From positions 1 through 64,000 of the forward strand of contig CAJCJA010000014.1 of assembly GCA_903970515.1 (NCBI GenBank): a stretch of DNA of 64,000 nt, given 5' to 3'. Positions 54,205 through 63,451 of the stretch are shown in pieces. Position numbers and translations under genes: made by a program. How positions within the stretch are numbered: position 1 is the stretch's first letter; each line of letters opens with the position of its first letter. The notes below the pieces were generated by a model that was given only the letters and a program-made list of their open reading frames with translations, made no database searches and was not told the DNA's origin. Source of the DNA: Candidatus Saccharibacteria bacterium CG_4_10_14_0_2_um_filter_52_9 (GTDB lineage: Bacteria > Actinomycetota > Acidimicrobiia > Acidimicrobiales > RAAP-2).

Positions 54205-56904
54205 ATGGATACCCAGACGCGTTACCCCTCGACTCGCTGGTGGCGGTCCCTTTCCAAGGCTGACCGTTGGGCTCTGCTCATCATTCTCGGATTGCCGATC
54301 GTCATCTTTGCGATACCGGCGATGTTGGGTTATCCCGCGATTGCCCAGGACAACTTGATTCAAAACTTCCCGCTTCGCGTCTTGGTGGGCCGCGACATCG
54401 ATAGTGGGCACTTGCCGTTGTTCAACGCCCTCGCCGATTCGGGTACGCCGTTGTTGGGTGGCATGAACGCGGGAGCCTTCTTTCCGCTGACGTGGCTCTT
54501 TGCGTTTCTGCCCGCGATTCTCTCGTGGGTGCTCAACTTGATCGCGGTGTACGCGAGCGCCGCACTGGGCGTGTTCGTGTTGCTTCGCTGGCACCGACTG
54601 GGAACGTTCGCGTCGTTGGTTCCCTCGCTGGTCTACGCGTGGTCGGGCGCGATGATTGGCCAGATGGTGCACCTGGGCGTCATCCAGGGATACGCGTTCT
54701 TGCCGTGGGCGTTGCTGTCGATGTTGTGCATGGCCACAGCAGTCGAGCGCACTCGCGATGATCCGTTTCGCACTCGCGTGCGCGCGCTCGCACCGAGCGT
54801 CCTCGGCTTGAGTTTCATGTGGGCCCTCGCCGACTTGAGCGGTGAACCCCGCGGAATCGCCGAGATGCAACTGTTGGTCCTGGTCGTTGGGCCGTCGGTC
54901 CTGTTGTTGCGCAGCGCGTGGCAACCTTCGACGTGGAAGAACCGCGCGATCTACGTAGGGGGGATCGTCAGCGCCACCGTGTGGGGGACGATTATTGGAC
55001 TCGGTCAATTGCTGCCGGGCTATTCCTTCATCAAACAGTCCCAGAGGACCGACCTGACCTATCAGTGGTTCGGGGCGGGGTCGCTGTACGTGAAGTGGTC
55101 CAGTCTCCTGTTCATCCCCGACATTTTCGGCGGCAACGGTCTACTTCATCAACCGGGCTTCTACGTCAACTACAACTTGCCCGAGGTGACGGGGTACGTG
55201 GGTGTGCTCGCACTCGTCGCCCTCTTTGCCTACGTCAGTCAGTTGACGCGACGTGGATGGCGCGGCGAGGACCGCCAATGGATCCTGTACGTGGTGCTCC
55301 TGGTTGTCGGACTCTTCGCCGCGTGGGGCAGTTATACGCCTCTCGGTCACCTCTTTCGCGCCATTCCCCTCTACGGCAGCACGCGTCTGCAGAGTCGCAG
55401 CATCATCATTGTCGACTTGGCTCTCGTGGTGTTACTCGGATGGTTCCTCCAAAAGATCAAGGACCGTGACTTTGCCGGGGCCGGCTTGACGGGTGCGAAG
55501 AAATGGCTCACGCTCGCTCCCGCCATGCTTACCGGCGTGTTGTCGCTCTCCCTGCTCTTCTTCGGTCGAGAGATTGTCAATTGGATGGTGCACGGGAACT
55601 ACGACACGAGTCTCGTCGACTATCAGCGCCCCACGTTTCTCGTGCACTTGGGAATCGCGTGCGCGTTCGTCGCGCTGCTGCTCTGGGGACTCAAGAGTCG
55701 CCAACTCCTTCGTTGGATCAGCGCCTTCGTCGCCCTTGACGTGTTGGTGTTCTTGTTGTTCTGCTCGACGGGATTCCTTCCGGGTCGGGTAAACACTGAA
55801 CCGTCGCGACAATTCGCCGTGCACAACATCGATCCCAACGGCCGCTTCGCGATGGTCGATCCGACCGGCGAGAGCCACTATACGTTCGAGGACCTTGGTT
55901 CGACCAACATGAACGTCTTTACGCAATTGCCTAGCGTCCAAGGTTACGGGTCCCTGATCGACGAACTCTACGGCAACGTCACCGACACGCATCCGCTCTT
56001 TGGACTCGACGGCTGCCAATTGGCCCGCGGCGTGTATCACCAACTACGACTCTCGACGGTCATCGTCGCGCAGAACAAACTGTCGATACTGGTGAAACCT
56101 TCGATGGTCCCCCCACCACAGTGCGTTGCTCCCCAGTCACGGGCGACGGTGTCGCGATACTTTGGCACCATGATGCCCGTCGATCGGGTGAATGTGCGAG
56201 GCGTTGACGGGGCGACGATCGCGAGCGGTGACGTGAGCGCCCAGTTGCTCAACACCAAAGGTGCGCCGTTCGGCCAATCGATCAGCGAAGCCAGCGCTCC
56301 GTCGCTGACGTTTCACTTCACGGGAAAGAACATTGAAGCTGCGGGCGTGCGCATCAGTGCGAGCGGTGGCGCACTGGTGTCTTCGGTGCAAGTACGCGAA
56401 CCCGGCAAGAACGCGCCGACCTACGCCCTCAATACCCAATTCCAGCAAGCGTTGTCCACGTCAGCGTGGGAACTCGTACAGACCAGGGGATTGCTGTCGT
56501 ACTTCCGGGCTACGACGATCCGCGCGGGTGACTGGCTCGGGACGAACGCGAGGACGTCCAAGATCACCAACATCCGCAACTCCGTCTGGGGTGACTCGTG
56601 GGTCAGCGTGGTCGCGACCCATCCAACCATCCTCAAGCGCTCCATGTCGTGGATACCGGGATGGCACGCGACGGCTCGAAATGAGACGACGGGCAAGCTC
56701 GTGGACTTACACGTCGTGCGCTCGGGACTCATTCAACAGGTGATCGTCCCGCCGGGACACTGGACTGTGCACTTCCACTATCACGCCCCGTTCATCACGA
56801 TTGGCCTCATCGCATCGCTCGGTGGCGGTATTGCGCTGTTGGGCGCCTTCGCGGTGCTGCGCGGCTGGGTACCGAAAAGACGAAAAGGTAAGGTGAACGC
56901 ATGA
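54205..56904 (+). CDS. Large YfhO-like multi-pass membrane protein
   Basis: 899 residues. About 12-13 membrane segments occupy the first ~535, including the N-terminal LIILGLPIVIFAIPAMLGYP and a DNLIQNFPLRVLV segment like the conserved acceptor loop of YfhO/GT-C-type proteins. A ~300-residue external domain and a final membrane helix with a KRRKGK tail follow. YfhO-type proteins act in glycosylation of lipid-linked or wall polymers. I prefer ATG 54205, 7 nt after TAGCCT, to GTG 54199. It overlaps dapB by 4 nt, and its substrate is unknown. Confidence 0.78.
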   Translation: MDTQTRYPSTRWWRSLSKADRWALLIILGLPIVIFAIPAMLGYPAIAQDNLIQNFPLRVLVGRDIDSGHLPLFNALADSGTPLLGGMNAGAFFPLTWLFAFLPAILSWVLNLIAVYASAALGVFVLLRWHRLGTFASLVPSLVYAWSGAMIGQMVHLGVIQGYAFLPWALLSMLCMATAVERTRDDPFRTRVRALAPSVLGLSFMWALADLSGEPRGIAEMQLLVLVVGPSVLLLRSAWQPSTWKNRAIYVGGIVSATVWGTIIGLGQLLPGYSFIKQSQRTDLTYQWFGAGSLYVKWSSLLFIPDIFGGNGLLHQPGFYVNYNLPEVTGYVGVLALVALFAYVSQLTRRGWRGEDRQWILYVVLLVVGLFAAWGSYTPLGHLFRAIPLYGSTRLQSRSIIIVDLALVVLLGWFLQKIKDRDFAGAGLTGAKKWLTLAPAMLTGVLSLSLLFFGREIVNWMVHGNYDTSLVDYQRPTFLVHLGIACAFVALLLWGLKSRQLLRWISAFVALDVLVFLLFCSTGFLPGRVNTEPSRQFAVHNIDPNGRFAMVDPTGESHYTFEDLGSTNMNVFTQLPSVQGYGSLIDELYGNVTDTHPLFGLDGCQLARGVYHQLRLSTVIVAQNKLSILVKPSMVPPPQCVAPQSRATVSRYFGTMMPVDRVNVRGVDGATIASGDVSAQLLNTKGAPFGQSISEASAPSLTFHFTGKNIEAAGVRISASGGALVSSVQVREPGKNAPTYALNTQFQQALSTSAWELVQTRGLLSYFRATTIRAGDWLGTNARTSKITNIRNSVWGDSWVSVVATHPTILKRSMSWIPGWHATARNETTGKLVDLHVVRSGLIQQVIVPPGHWTVHFHYHAPFITIGLIASLGGGIALLGAFAVLRGWVPKRRKGKVNA

Positions 56905-57671
56905 AACGTGTCGTCATCGTCGGGGGAGCGGGCCGCATGGGCCAAGCGCTCGCGTCCGGGCTCGGTGCGATGGAGGACCTCAAGGTCGTCACGCTGATCG
57001 ACGTGAAGGAACCCGAGAACCTCTTCGGTGCCTCCTACGCGAAATCACTCAGTGACAATGACGGACTCGGGGTCGACGTCGTCGTCGATTTCTCCGCGCC
57101 CGAGAACGTCGTGCAGACAGCCTCATGGTGCGCAACGCATCGAGTGGCCCTCGTCACTGGAACGACCGGACTGAGTGCCGAGCAACGAAGTGCGCTCGAC
57201 GAAGCGAGCACGAAGACGGGCGTCGTGATGGCGTCGAATTTTGCGCTCGGGGCCGTGCTCTCGGAACGCTTCGCCGCGATGGCGGCGCCGTATTTCGATC
57301 GAGTCGAGATCATTGAACTGCATCACGATCGCAAGGCGGACGCCCCCTCGGGGACGTCACTCACGACGGCGCGCGCCATCATTGAGGCGAGAAAGCGCGC
57401 CGGCAAGGACCCGCTGGTCGATCCGACCACGCACCACAGCGTCGAGGGAGCACGCGGCGCTGACGCCGGTGACGGCGTGAAGATACATTCAGTGCGCCTC
57501 CCCGGACTCGTCTCGCACCAAGAAGTCCTCTTTGGCGCTCTCGGTGAAGGGCTCGCCATCCGTCACGACTCGTTCGATCGTCAGAGCTATGTCCAGGGCG
57601 TTGCCTTGGCGGTGCGCGCGGTGAGCAACGTGCCCAAGCTCACCATCGGTCTCGACGCGTTGCTCGCGTAA
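56901..57671 (+). CDS. dapB: 4-hydroxy-tetrahydrodipicolinate reductase
   Basis: 256 residues. The dinucleotide motif VIVGGAGRMGQ lies at 5-15, the active-site ELHHDRKADAPSGTSL near 139-154. It reduces HTPA in lysine/diaminopimelate synthesis. ATG 56901 overlaps the YfhO-like stop (ATGA). dapA follows after 54 nt with its own promoter box. Confidence 0.96.
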   Translation: MKRVVIVGGAGRMGQALASGLGAMEDLKVVTLIDVKEPENLFGASYAKSLSDNDGLGVDVVVDFSAPENVVQTASWCATHRVALVTGTTGLSAEQRSALDEASTKTGVVMASNFALGAVLSERFAAMAAPYFDRVEIIELHHDRKADAPSGTSLTTARAIIEARKRAGKDPLVDPTTHHSVEGARGADAGDGVKIHSVRLPGLVSHQEVLFGALGEGLAIRHDSFDRQSYVQGVALAVRAVSNVPKLTIGLDALLA

Positions 57672-57713
57672 TGAGAAAGCGAAGTCTGGAAAAGAAATTC
57701 CAGGAATCACTGG

Positions 57714-57719
57714 TAACTT
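57714..57719 (+). promoter_or_regulatory. -10 box (TAACTT) for leaderless dapA mRNA
   Basis: TAACTT ends 6 nt before ATG 57726 with no Shine-Dalgarno sequence between. Confidence 0.55.
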
Positions 57720-57725
57720 CGTGGT

Positions 57726-58622
57726 ATGGGTACCACGCGCTTTGGAACAGTTCTCACTGCCATGGTGACCCCTTTCGCTCCTGACGGCGCCGTCGATTTT
57801 GACGTGGCGGCCCAGGTCGCGCGATTTCTCGTTGACGAAGGGAGCGACGGACTTGTCGTTGCGGGTTCGACGGGTGAGGGTTCGTCACTGAGCGACGAGG
57901 AGAAGTTGGAGCTTTTTCGATGCGTGGTTGAGGCAGTCAACGTGCCGGTCATCGCGGGTACGACCAGCGCGAACACCTCGGAGTCCGTGGCGTTGACGAG
58001 TCGGGTTCACGAAACTGGCGTCGCGGGCGTGCTCGCGACGACGCCCGAATACTCGCGACCAAGTCAACGCGGCATCAGCGCGCACCTCGCCGCGATCGCG
58101 GGTTCGACGAAGCTACCCATCATGCTCTATGACATACCGGTGCGCACCGGTCGCAAGATCGCGAGCGCCACGACAATCGACCTCGTGCGGCACAACCCCA
58201 ACATCGCCGCGCTGAAGGACGCGTCGGGCGACTTGGTCAGCGCCGCGCATACCAAGGCCGTGTTGGGCGATGACCTTGATCTCTACAGCGGGGACGACAG
58301 TCTCCTTCTTCCCTTCCTCAGCATCGGCGCGACGGGCATCGTCTCGGTGGCGGCGCACTGGGCGTGCCGTGAGTTCGTCGCCCTCGTGCGTTGCGTCGAG
58401 AAGGGCGACTTCGTGAAGGCCCAAATGTATAACGAGCGTCTCGCGCCGAGCTACACCTTCGAGAGCAGCGACGCGTATCCCAACCCTCTTCCCGCCAAAG
58501 CTGCGCTTCGAGCCCTGGGTCTGGGCGTTGGTCAGTGTCGCCTACCCCTTGGAGAGGCCGACGAGACACTCGATGCAGCCGCCGCGGAAGTAGTGGCGTC
58601 GCTGCGGGCACAGCGTGGCTAA
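57726..58622 (+). CDS. dapA: 4-hydroxy-tetrahydrodipicolinate synthase
   Basis: 298 residues, a class I aldolase TIM barrel. The Schiff-base Lys164 is in AALKDASGD, and Tyr135 in LYDIPVRTG is the proton relay. AGSTGEGSSL (46-55) binds pyruvate, and TPEYSRPSQ keeps the second Tyr of the triad motif. It condenses pyruvate with aspartate semialdehyde. Its stop overlaps the rnj start in GTGGCTAA. Confidence 0.96.
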   Translation: MGTTRFGTVLTAMVTPFAPDGAVDFDVAAQVARFLVDEGSDGLVVAGSTGEGSSLSDEEKLELFRCVVEAVNVPVIAGTTSANTSESVALTSRVHETGVAGVLATTPEYSRPSQRGISAHLAAIAGSTKLPIMLYDIPVRTGRKIASATTIDLVRHNPNIAALKDASGDLVSAAHTKAVLGDDLDLYSGDDSLLLPFLSIGATGIVSVAAHWACREFVALVRCVEKGDFVKAQMYNERLAPSYTFESSDAYPNPLPAKAALRALGLGVGQCRLPLGEADETLDAAAAEVVASLRAQRG

Positions 58623-60276
58623 GGAGTCGATTCGAGTCACGTTCCTCGGAGGTCTCGGCGAAATTGGCCGCAACTGTCTCGCGCTGGAGCAAAACGGTCG
58701 CATCGTCGTGGTCGATGCCGGTCTCATGTTCCCCGAACCCACGATGTATGGCGTCGACATCATCCTGCCCGACTTTCGCTGGCTGATTGAGCGTCGCGAC
58801 CGCGTGGACGCAATCGTCTTAACCCACGGCCACGAGGACCACACCGGTGCTCTGCGCTACCTAGTGAAGGACGTCAATGTCCCCATCTACGGATCGGCGT
58901 TGACGCTCGGATTCGCTCGGCATCGTCTCAGCGAGGCGAAGGTCGCCCACGACCTCACCTTCATCGAGGTCGAGGACCACGAGCGGCGCCGCATCGGGCC
59001 CTTCGAAGTGGAGTTCATTCCGGTGACGCACTCGGTGCCCAGCGCGCACGCGCTCGCCTTTCACACGAGCGTCGGCATCGTACTTCACTCGGGCGATTTC
59101 AAACTCGACCTCACGCCAATCGATGGACGACGCACCGACGTCACCCGGCTCGCCGCGATTGGCGAGGAGGGTGTGGCGTTATTGCTGTGCGACTCGACCA
59201 ACGCCGAGGAACCCGGCTTCACCGCGTCGGAGCGTTCAGTCGGCGCCGCGCTGCGTCGGCTCTTCCTCGAGCGACCCGAGCGACGGATGGTGGTGGCGTG
59301 TTTCGCAAGCCATATCCACCGCGTCCAACAGATCATTAACGTGGCGCTCGAACAGAAGCGAAAAGTGGTGCTCATGGGTCGCTCCATGGAGGCGAACGTG
59401 AAGCTCGCGCGAAAGTTGAATTTGCTGCACGTGAGCACGGCTGACATCGTCGACGTCGAGAACATCGACCGCTATCCACCGGGGGAGATCTGCGTGATCT
59501 GCACCGGTAGCCAAGGCGAACCGCTCGCGGCACTTTCCAAATTGTCGCGCGGTGACGCGCGCTTCTTGAAGGTCGGGCCCGACGATACCGTGATCCTCAG
59601 CTCGCACCCGATCCCCGGTAATGAGTGGTCGGTGGGTCGCGTCATCGACGACTTGCATCGCGCCGGCACCGAAGTGATTCATTCGGGCAACGAGCCCGTG
59701 CACGCGTCGGGTCACGCGCGCCAAGGCGAACTTCGCACGTATCACCAATTGGTGCGGCCTCGTAATTTCGTGCCGGTGCACGGCGAGTACCGTCACATGG
59801 TCCATCACGCGGACCTGGCGATCTCGATGGGATTGAAGCACAATCACGTGCTCATCTGCGAAGACGGTGACCAGGTCGAAGTGAGTGCGACCGGGATTCG
59901 CCGTTCGGGCCAAGTGCCAGCGGGTTTTCACTACATCGACGGCAGTGCGGGCGATCTGGACGAGCGTCCGCTCGAGGAACGACGCATGCTCGCTGAGTAC
60001 GGTCTCTTGCTCATCACCGGGGGCATTGACAAGGACCGAGGCGTCATCGTCGAACCCGTTCGCGTGACCACGCGAGGATGGTTTGAGGGAGAGCGCGACT
60101 CTGAACTTTTGGAGCTCGTCACGTCCCAGGTGCGTGAGGCACTCGATAACTCGTTGCGCGACGGAGAACGCGATGCGTCGTCACTCAATAAAGTCGCTCA
60201 GCGAACGGCGGGCCGACTACTCGGCCAGAAATATCGTCGCCAGCCGGTCCTCCTCGCGGCTGTCTCGATCTTCTAG
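58615..60276 (+). CDS. rnj: Ribonuclease J
   Basis: 553 residues. It is a metallo-beta-lactamase/beta-CASP nuclease with the zinc motif His71-x-His73-x-Asp75-His76 (LTHGHEDHTGAL). The beta-CASP part has GRSMEANVKLARKL and a SSHPIPGNE segment. The C-terminal domain follows. It acts as a 5'-3' exo- and endonuclease in rRNA and mRNA processing. dapB-dapA-rnj-ftsK is a common actinobacterial order. Its stop overlaps the convergent gene's stop in CTAG (60273-60276). Confidence 0.95.
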   Translation: MAKESIRVTFLGGLGEIGRNCLALEQNGRIVVVDAGLMFPEPTMYGVDIILPDFRWLIERRDRVDAIVLTHGHEDHTGALRYLVKDVNVPIYGSALTLGFARHRLSEAKVAHDLTFIEVEDHERRRIGPFEVEFIPVTHSVPSAHALAFHTSVGIVLHSGDFKLDLTPIDGRRTDVTRLAAIGEEGVALLLCDSTNAEEPGFTASERSVGAALRRLFLERPERRMVVACFASHIHRVQQIINVALEQKRKVVLMGRSMEANVKLARKLNLLHVSTADIVDVENIDRYPPGEICVICTGSQGEPLAALSKLSRGDARFLKVGPDDTVILSSHPIPGNEWSVGRVIDDLHRAGTEVIHSGNEPVHASGHARQGELRTYHQLVRPRNFVPVHGEYRHMVHHADLAISMGLKHNHVLICEDGDQVEVSATGIRRSGQVPAGFHYIDGSAGDLDERPLEERRMLAEYGLLLITGGIDKDRGVIVEPVRVTTRGWFEGERDSELLELVTSQVREALDNSLRDGERDASSLNKVAQRTAGRLLGQKYRRQPVLLAAVSIF

Positions 60277-61040
60277 AGGTCCTTTTCGGGTTCGCCCATC
60301 TCGGCGTTGTGGCGTCCGGTCCTCCAGAACGCCTTGGTGCTGATCTGATGCTCGTCGAGCCCTCGGTCGCGCAAGGCGACCTCGATCGCCCTCATGACGT
60401 GAAATTCGCCGAACACGTAGGCGTGACCCACGTCGGGCGGAAGGGCGAAGGCGGACAATCCGTCGAGCAGGCCTGACGCGTCGTCGTGAGGGCGCGACGT
60501 GCGATCCACGAAGATGCCGGTCACGCCGAGGCCCTCGTCAAATGGTGCGGTGAGCGCGTCGTCCATCGTCGCCACTTCGACAATAAATATGGCGCGCCCG
60601 GGCGTTTCGATGCTTTGGGCCATTCGATAGAACGCCGCCAGTCCCGACGTATCACCAACAAAGAGGTGCCAGTCCGCGAGAGGGTCGAGGGTGATCTTCC
60701 CCCGTGGCCCGACGACGTCGACGAGGTCACCCGTGCGCGCGCTCGACGCCCAGGTCGAGCCCGGCCCCTCGTGCGACGTGACGATCCAGAGTGCAAAGGA
60801 CTCGCTCGTTTCGTCGACGCGGCGCACGCTGTAGCGGCGACGGACGTACCTGCCCTTGGCGTCAACCACGCGGATCATGACGTCGCTTCCGGGCGGTCCG
60901 ACGAGGTGGTGATCACCCTTGATGATGACTTCGGTAATGGACGGGCTCAGACGCGTTGTCGAGAGGATTGTCGCGAGTTCCGCGTGGGCGTTGAGTCGTG
61001 CGGCCAGTTCGATCGATGATTGGTCGGGTCCGCTTGGCAC
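60273..61040 (-). CDS. Siderophore-interacting protein-type FAD flavoprotein
   Basis: 255 residues. An N-terminal FAD-binding barrel has RRRYSVRRVDE (~68-78) and HEGPGSTWASSARTGDLVDVVGPRG. A C-terminal SIP NAD(P)H-binding domain has FVGDTSGLAAFYRM and YVFGEFHVMRAI. ViuB-like proteins reduce ferric siderophores to release iron. TAGGCT (minus strand, 61047-61052) lies exactly 6 nt before GTG 61040. It shares the upstream region with ftsK, where a palindrome is found. Confidence 0.88.
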   Translation of the reverse strand: MPSGPDQSSIELAARLNAHAELATILSTTRLSPSITEVIIKGDHHLVGPPGSDVMIRVVDAKGRYVRRRYSVRRVDETSESFALWIVTSHEGPGSTWASSARTGDLVDVVGPRGKITLDPLADWHLFVGDTSGLAAFYRMAQSIETPGRAIFIVEVATMDDALTAPFDEGLGVTGIFVDRTSRPHDDASGLLDGLSAFALPPDVGHAYVFGEFHVMRAIEVALRDRGLDEHQISTKAFWRTGRHNAEMGEPEKDL

Positions 61041-61069
61041 CGTGTAAGCCTACGGGATTGGCACCGAAA

Positions 61070-61085
61070 CCGAACTCATGTTCGG
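61070..61085. promoter_or_regulatory. LexA/SOS-like box between the SIP gene and ftsK
   Basis: CCGAAC-TCAT-GTTCGG is a perfect inverted repeat with the core CGAAC-N4-GTTCG, the form of the Gram-positive/actinobacterial SOS box. Its right end touches TAAGTT (61086-61091), a candidate -10 box of ftsK. It also lies 30 nt from the start of the divergent flavoprotein gene. LexA control of ftsK is known in E. coli; here it is inferred. Confidence 0.6.
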
Positions 61086-61093
61086 TAAGTTTG

Positions 61094-63448
61094 ATGGTTG
61101 TGAGTCCTGCTCAGCATCAAAAGAAGTCGAACCGAACATCGGCGAGGCGCGCGCCGGCGAAGAGCGACGCCTCAAGCGCGCCACCAAGTCTCTGGTCGCG
61201 CCACGAGAGAGATATCTGGATCGTCGTGCTCGTCGTTGCCGGGCTGTTCTGCACGCTCGCCGACTTCAAGGCGCTGGGTCCAGCCGGGCGCGTCGTCCTC
61301 GACGCACTCAAAGTGGCGATTGGTATTAGTCGATGGTTCTTACCGGTCATCCTTTTGGTAACGGCGGTGGCGTTGGTGTGGGGGAAATTGGCGGCGGACC
61401 GCGCGCGCTTCGCGTGGGGCATAGGCCTTTGCCTCGTGGGCATCTCGGGACTCGGTCACCTAGCGGGTGGTCGGCCCGGTTACCACGCGGGCACGAGTGC
61501 GCTCGGGCACGCGGGCGGATGGCTTGGTGTCATCGTCGGTGGGGGTCTCTATCGCACGATTGGGCTCGGGGGCGCCCTCGTGGTGTTGATCGCGGTGTTG
61601 GTCGTCGCGGCAATGGTGATCACGGGATTCGGACTGCGAGCGCTGGGCGCGGGACTGGTGCGAATGCTCCGCGCGCTCGGCCGATTTGTGGCGCACTGGT
61701 GGTCCGCGCGACCGAGGAGCAACGACGACTACGCCGACGAAGTCACGAGCGACGCCCAAGCCCCGCCAGCGCCCGCGCTCATCTCGCGGTTCGACGAGGT
61801 CCCGCTACCCGAATCAGTCGACGTTGACGAGGAGGACGATGAGGTGAGCCACGATTACGTGGGCGATTTTGTCGAACCGGAGCCCGTTGACGACGTCGAT
61901 GATCCTCCGGCATCACGGCGCCAGGTGATCGTGAGTGACTGGGAGCTGCCTCCTTTGTCGCTCCTACAGCGCACGAAGGAACAACGACAAGACCGGGCCG
62001 CCGTCGATGCGTCGGGCGAACAACTGGTTGAAGCGCTCGCGGCTCACGGTGTCGAGACCACGCTGGTGGGCTACACGGTTGGGCCGACCGTCACTCGCTA
62101 CGAGCTCGAACTTGGTCCAGGCGTCAAGGTCGCGCGTGTCACGTCACTGAATAAGGACATCGCCTACGCAATGGCGTCACCCGACGTACGAATCTTGGCG
62201 CCGATTCCCGGACGTTCGGCGATCGGCGTCGAGGTGCCCAATCGACAACGCACGCTGGTGGCGCTCGGTGACCTCCTCGCGTCCGACGAGGCACTGGTAG
62301 CGAACCACCCGCTTGACGTGCCCATTGGTCGCGACATCGCCGGGCGCACCGTCGTGGTCAATCTCGGTGAGATGCCTCACGTGCTGATCTCGGGCGCGAC
62401 GGGTGCGGGAAAGAGTTCGTGCATTAACTCGTTGATCACGTCGCTCGTAATGCGGAGCACGCCCGAGCAAGTGCGACTTCTGCTCGTCGATCCAAAGCGT
62501 GTCGAGATGGGTCAATACAATGATCTTCCTCATCTCTTGGCTCCCGTGGTCGTCGATCCAAAGAAGGCCGCCAATATTCTCAACTGGGCCGTCAAGGAGA
62601 TGGAACGGCGTTATGACCTCCTCGCCGAAAGCGGCGCGCGTGACATCACGAGCTACCAGCAAATGATTGCGCGAGGAGACGTACCAGCACCTTCCGACTC
62701 GCGTCACGACGTCGCCGACGCATTGCAGCGAGCGGTCGGGTTGGAAAGCGAGCTCGACATCGCGGGACCTGAGCAGCTTTCGTACATAGTCATCGTCGTC
62801 GATGAGCTCAACGACTTGATGATGGTCGCGGCACGTGACGTGGAAGAGTCTGTCGTGCGCATTGCGCAGATGGCTCGGGCGGTGGGTATCCACCTCGTGC
62901 TCGCGACGCAGCGCCCGAGCGTGGACGTCATCACTGGTGTCATCAAGGCGAACGTGCCAAGTCGGATGGCCTTCGCCGTCTCGTCGCTCGCGGACAGTCG
63001 CGTCATCTTGGACCAGGCCGGTGCTGAACGGTTGATTGGAAAAGGTGACATGTTGCTCGTCACCGCGTCGAGCAACATCGCCCGACGACTGCAATCACCG
63101 TGGGTCTCCGAAGAGGAAGTTCGTCGCGTTGTTGAATACTGGCGCGCGCAAGGTGGTCGTCCCGAGTCGGTCATCGCCCTCGATGTCACGTACATTCGAT
63201 CTTCGGTATCGATGAATGGAAGCGACGATGACGACGACGAGATCCTTCGCCAAGCGCGAGAACTCGTGATCAAGAACCAGTCGGGATCGACGTCGATGCT
63301 GCAGCGCAAATTGCGAATCGGCTTCGCTCGAGCGGGGCGTATAATGGACCAACTCGAAGAGGAAGGCGTGGTCGCCGCTGGCGATGGTTCAAAAGCTCGA
63401 AAGGTGTTAATTCCACCCGACGACTACGATCAGCGGTCTTCTCTCTAG
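61094..63448 (+). CDS. ftsK: FtsK/SpoIIIE DNA translocase
   Basis: 784 residues. An N-terminal membrane domain of four segments (about 45-195) is followed by an acidic linker, and the alpha domain VETTLVGYTVGPTVTRYELE. The RecA-like motor has Walker A GATGAGKS (434-441) and Walker B YIVIVVDELNDLM. A gamma winged helix (RIGFARAGRIMDQLEEEGVV) ends the chain. It pumps chromosome ends through the septum and activates XerCD at dif. ATG 61094 or GTG 61100 is the likely start; the open frame back to 60998 runs through the divergent promoter. Confidence 0.94.
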   Translation: MVVSPAQHQKKSNRTSARRAPAKSDASSAPPSLWSRHERDIWIVVLVVAGLFCTLADFKALGPAGRVVLDALKVAIGISRWFLPVILLVTAVALVWGKLAADRARFAWGIGLCLVGISGLGHLAGGRPGYHAGTSALGHAGGWLGVIVGGGLYRTIGLGGALVVLIAVLVVAAMVITGFGLRALGAGLVRMLRALGRFVAHWWSARPRSNDDYADEVTSDAQAPPAPALISRFDEVPLPESVDVDEEDDEVSHDYVGDFVEPEPVDDVDDPPASRRQVIVSDWELPPLSLLQRTKEQRQDRAAVDASGEQLVEALAAHGVETTLVGYTVGPTVTRYELELGPGVKVARVTSLNKDIAYAMASPDVRILAPIPGRSAIGVEVPNRQRTLVALGDLLASDEALVANHPLDVPIGRDIAGRTVVVNLGEMPHVLISGATGAGKSSCINSLITSLVMRSTPEQVRLLLVDPKRVEMGQYNDLPHLLAPVVVDPKKAANILNWAVKEMERRYDLLAESGARDITSYQQMIARGDVPAPSDSRHDVADALQRAVGLESELDIAGPEQLSYIVIVVDELNDLMMVAARDVEESVVRIAQMARAVGIHLVLATQRPSVDVITGVIKANVPSRMAFAVSSLADSRVILDQAGAERLIGKGDMLLVTASSNIARRLQSPWVSEEEVRRVVEYWRAQGGRPESVIALDVTYIRSSVSMNGSDDDDDEILRQARELVIKNQSGSTSMLQRKLRIGFARAGRIMDQLEEEGVVAAGDGSKARKVLIPPDDYDQRSSL

Positions 63449-63451
63449 TCA

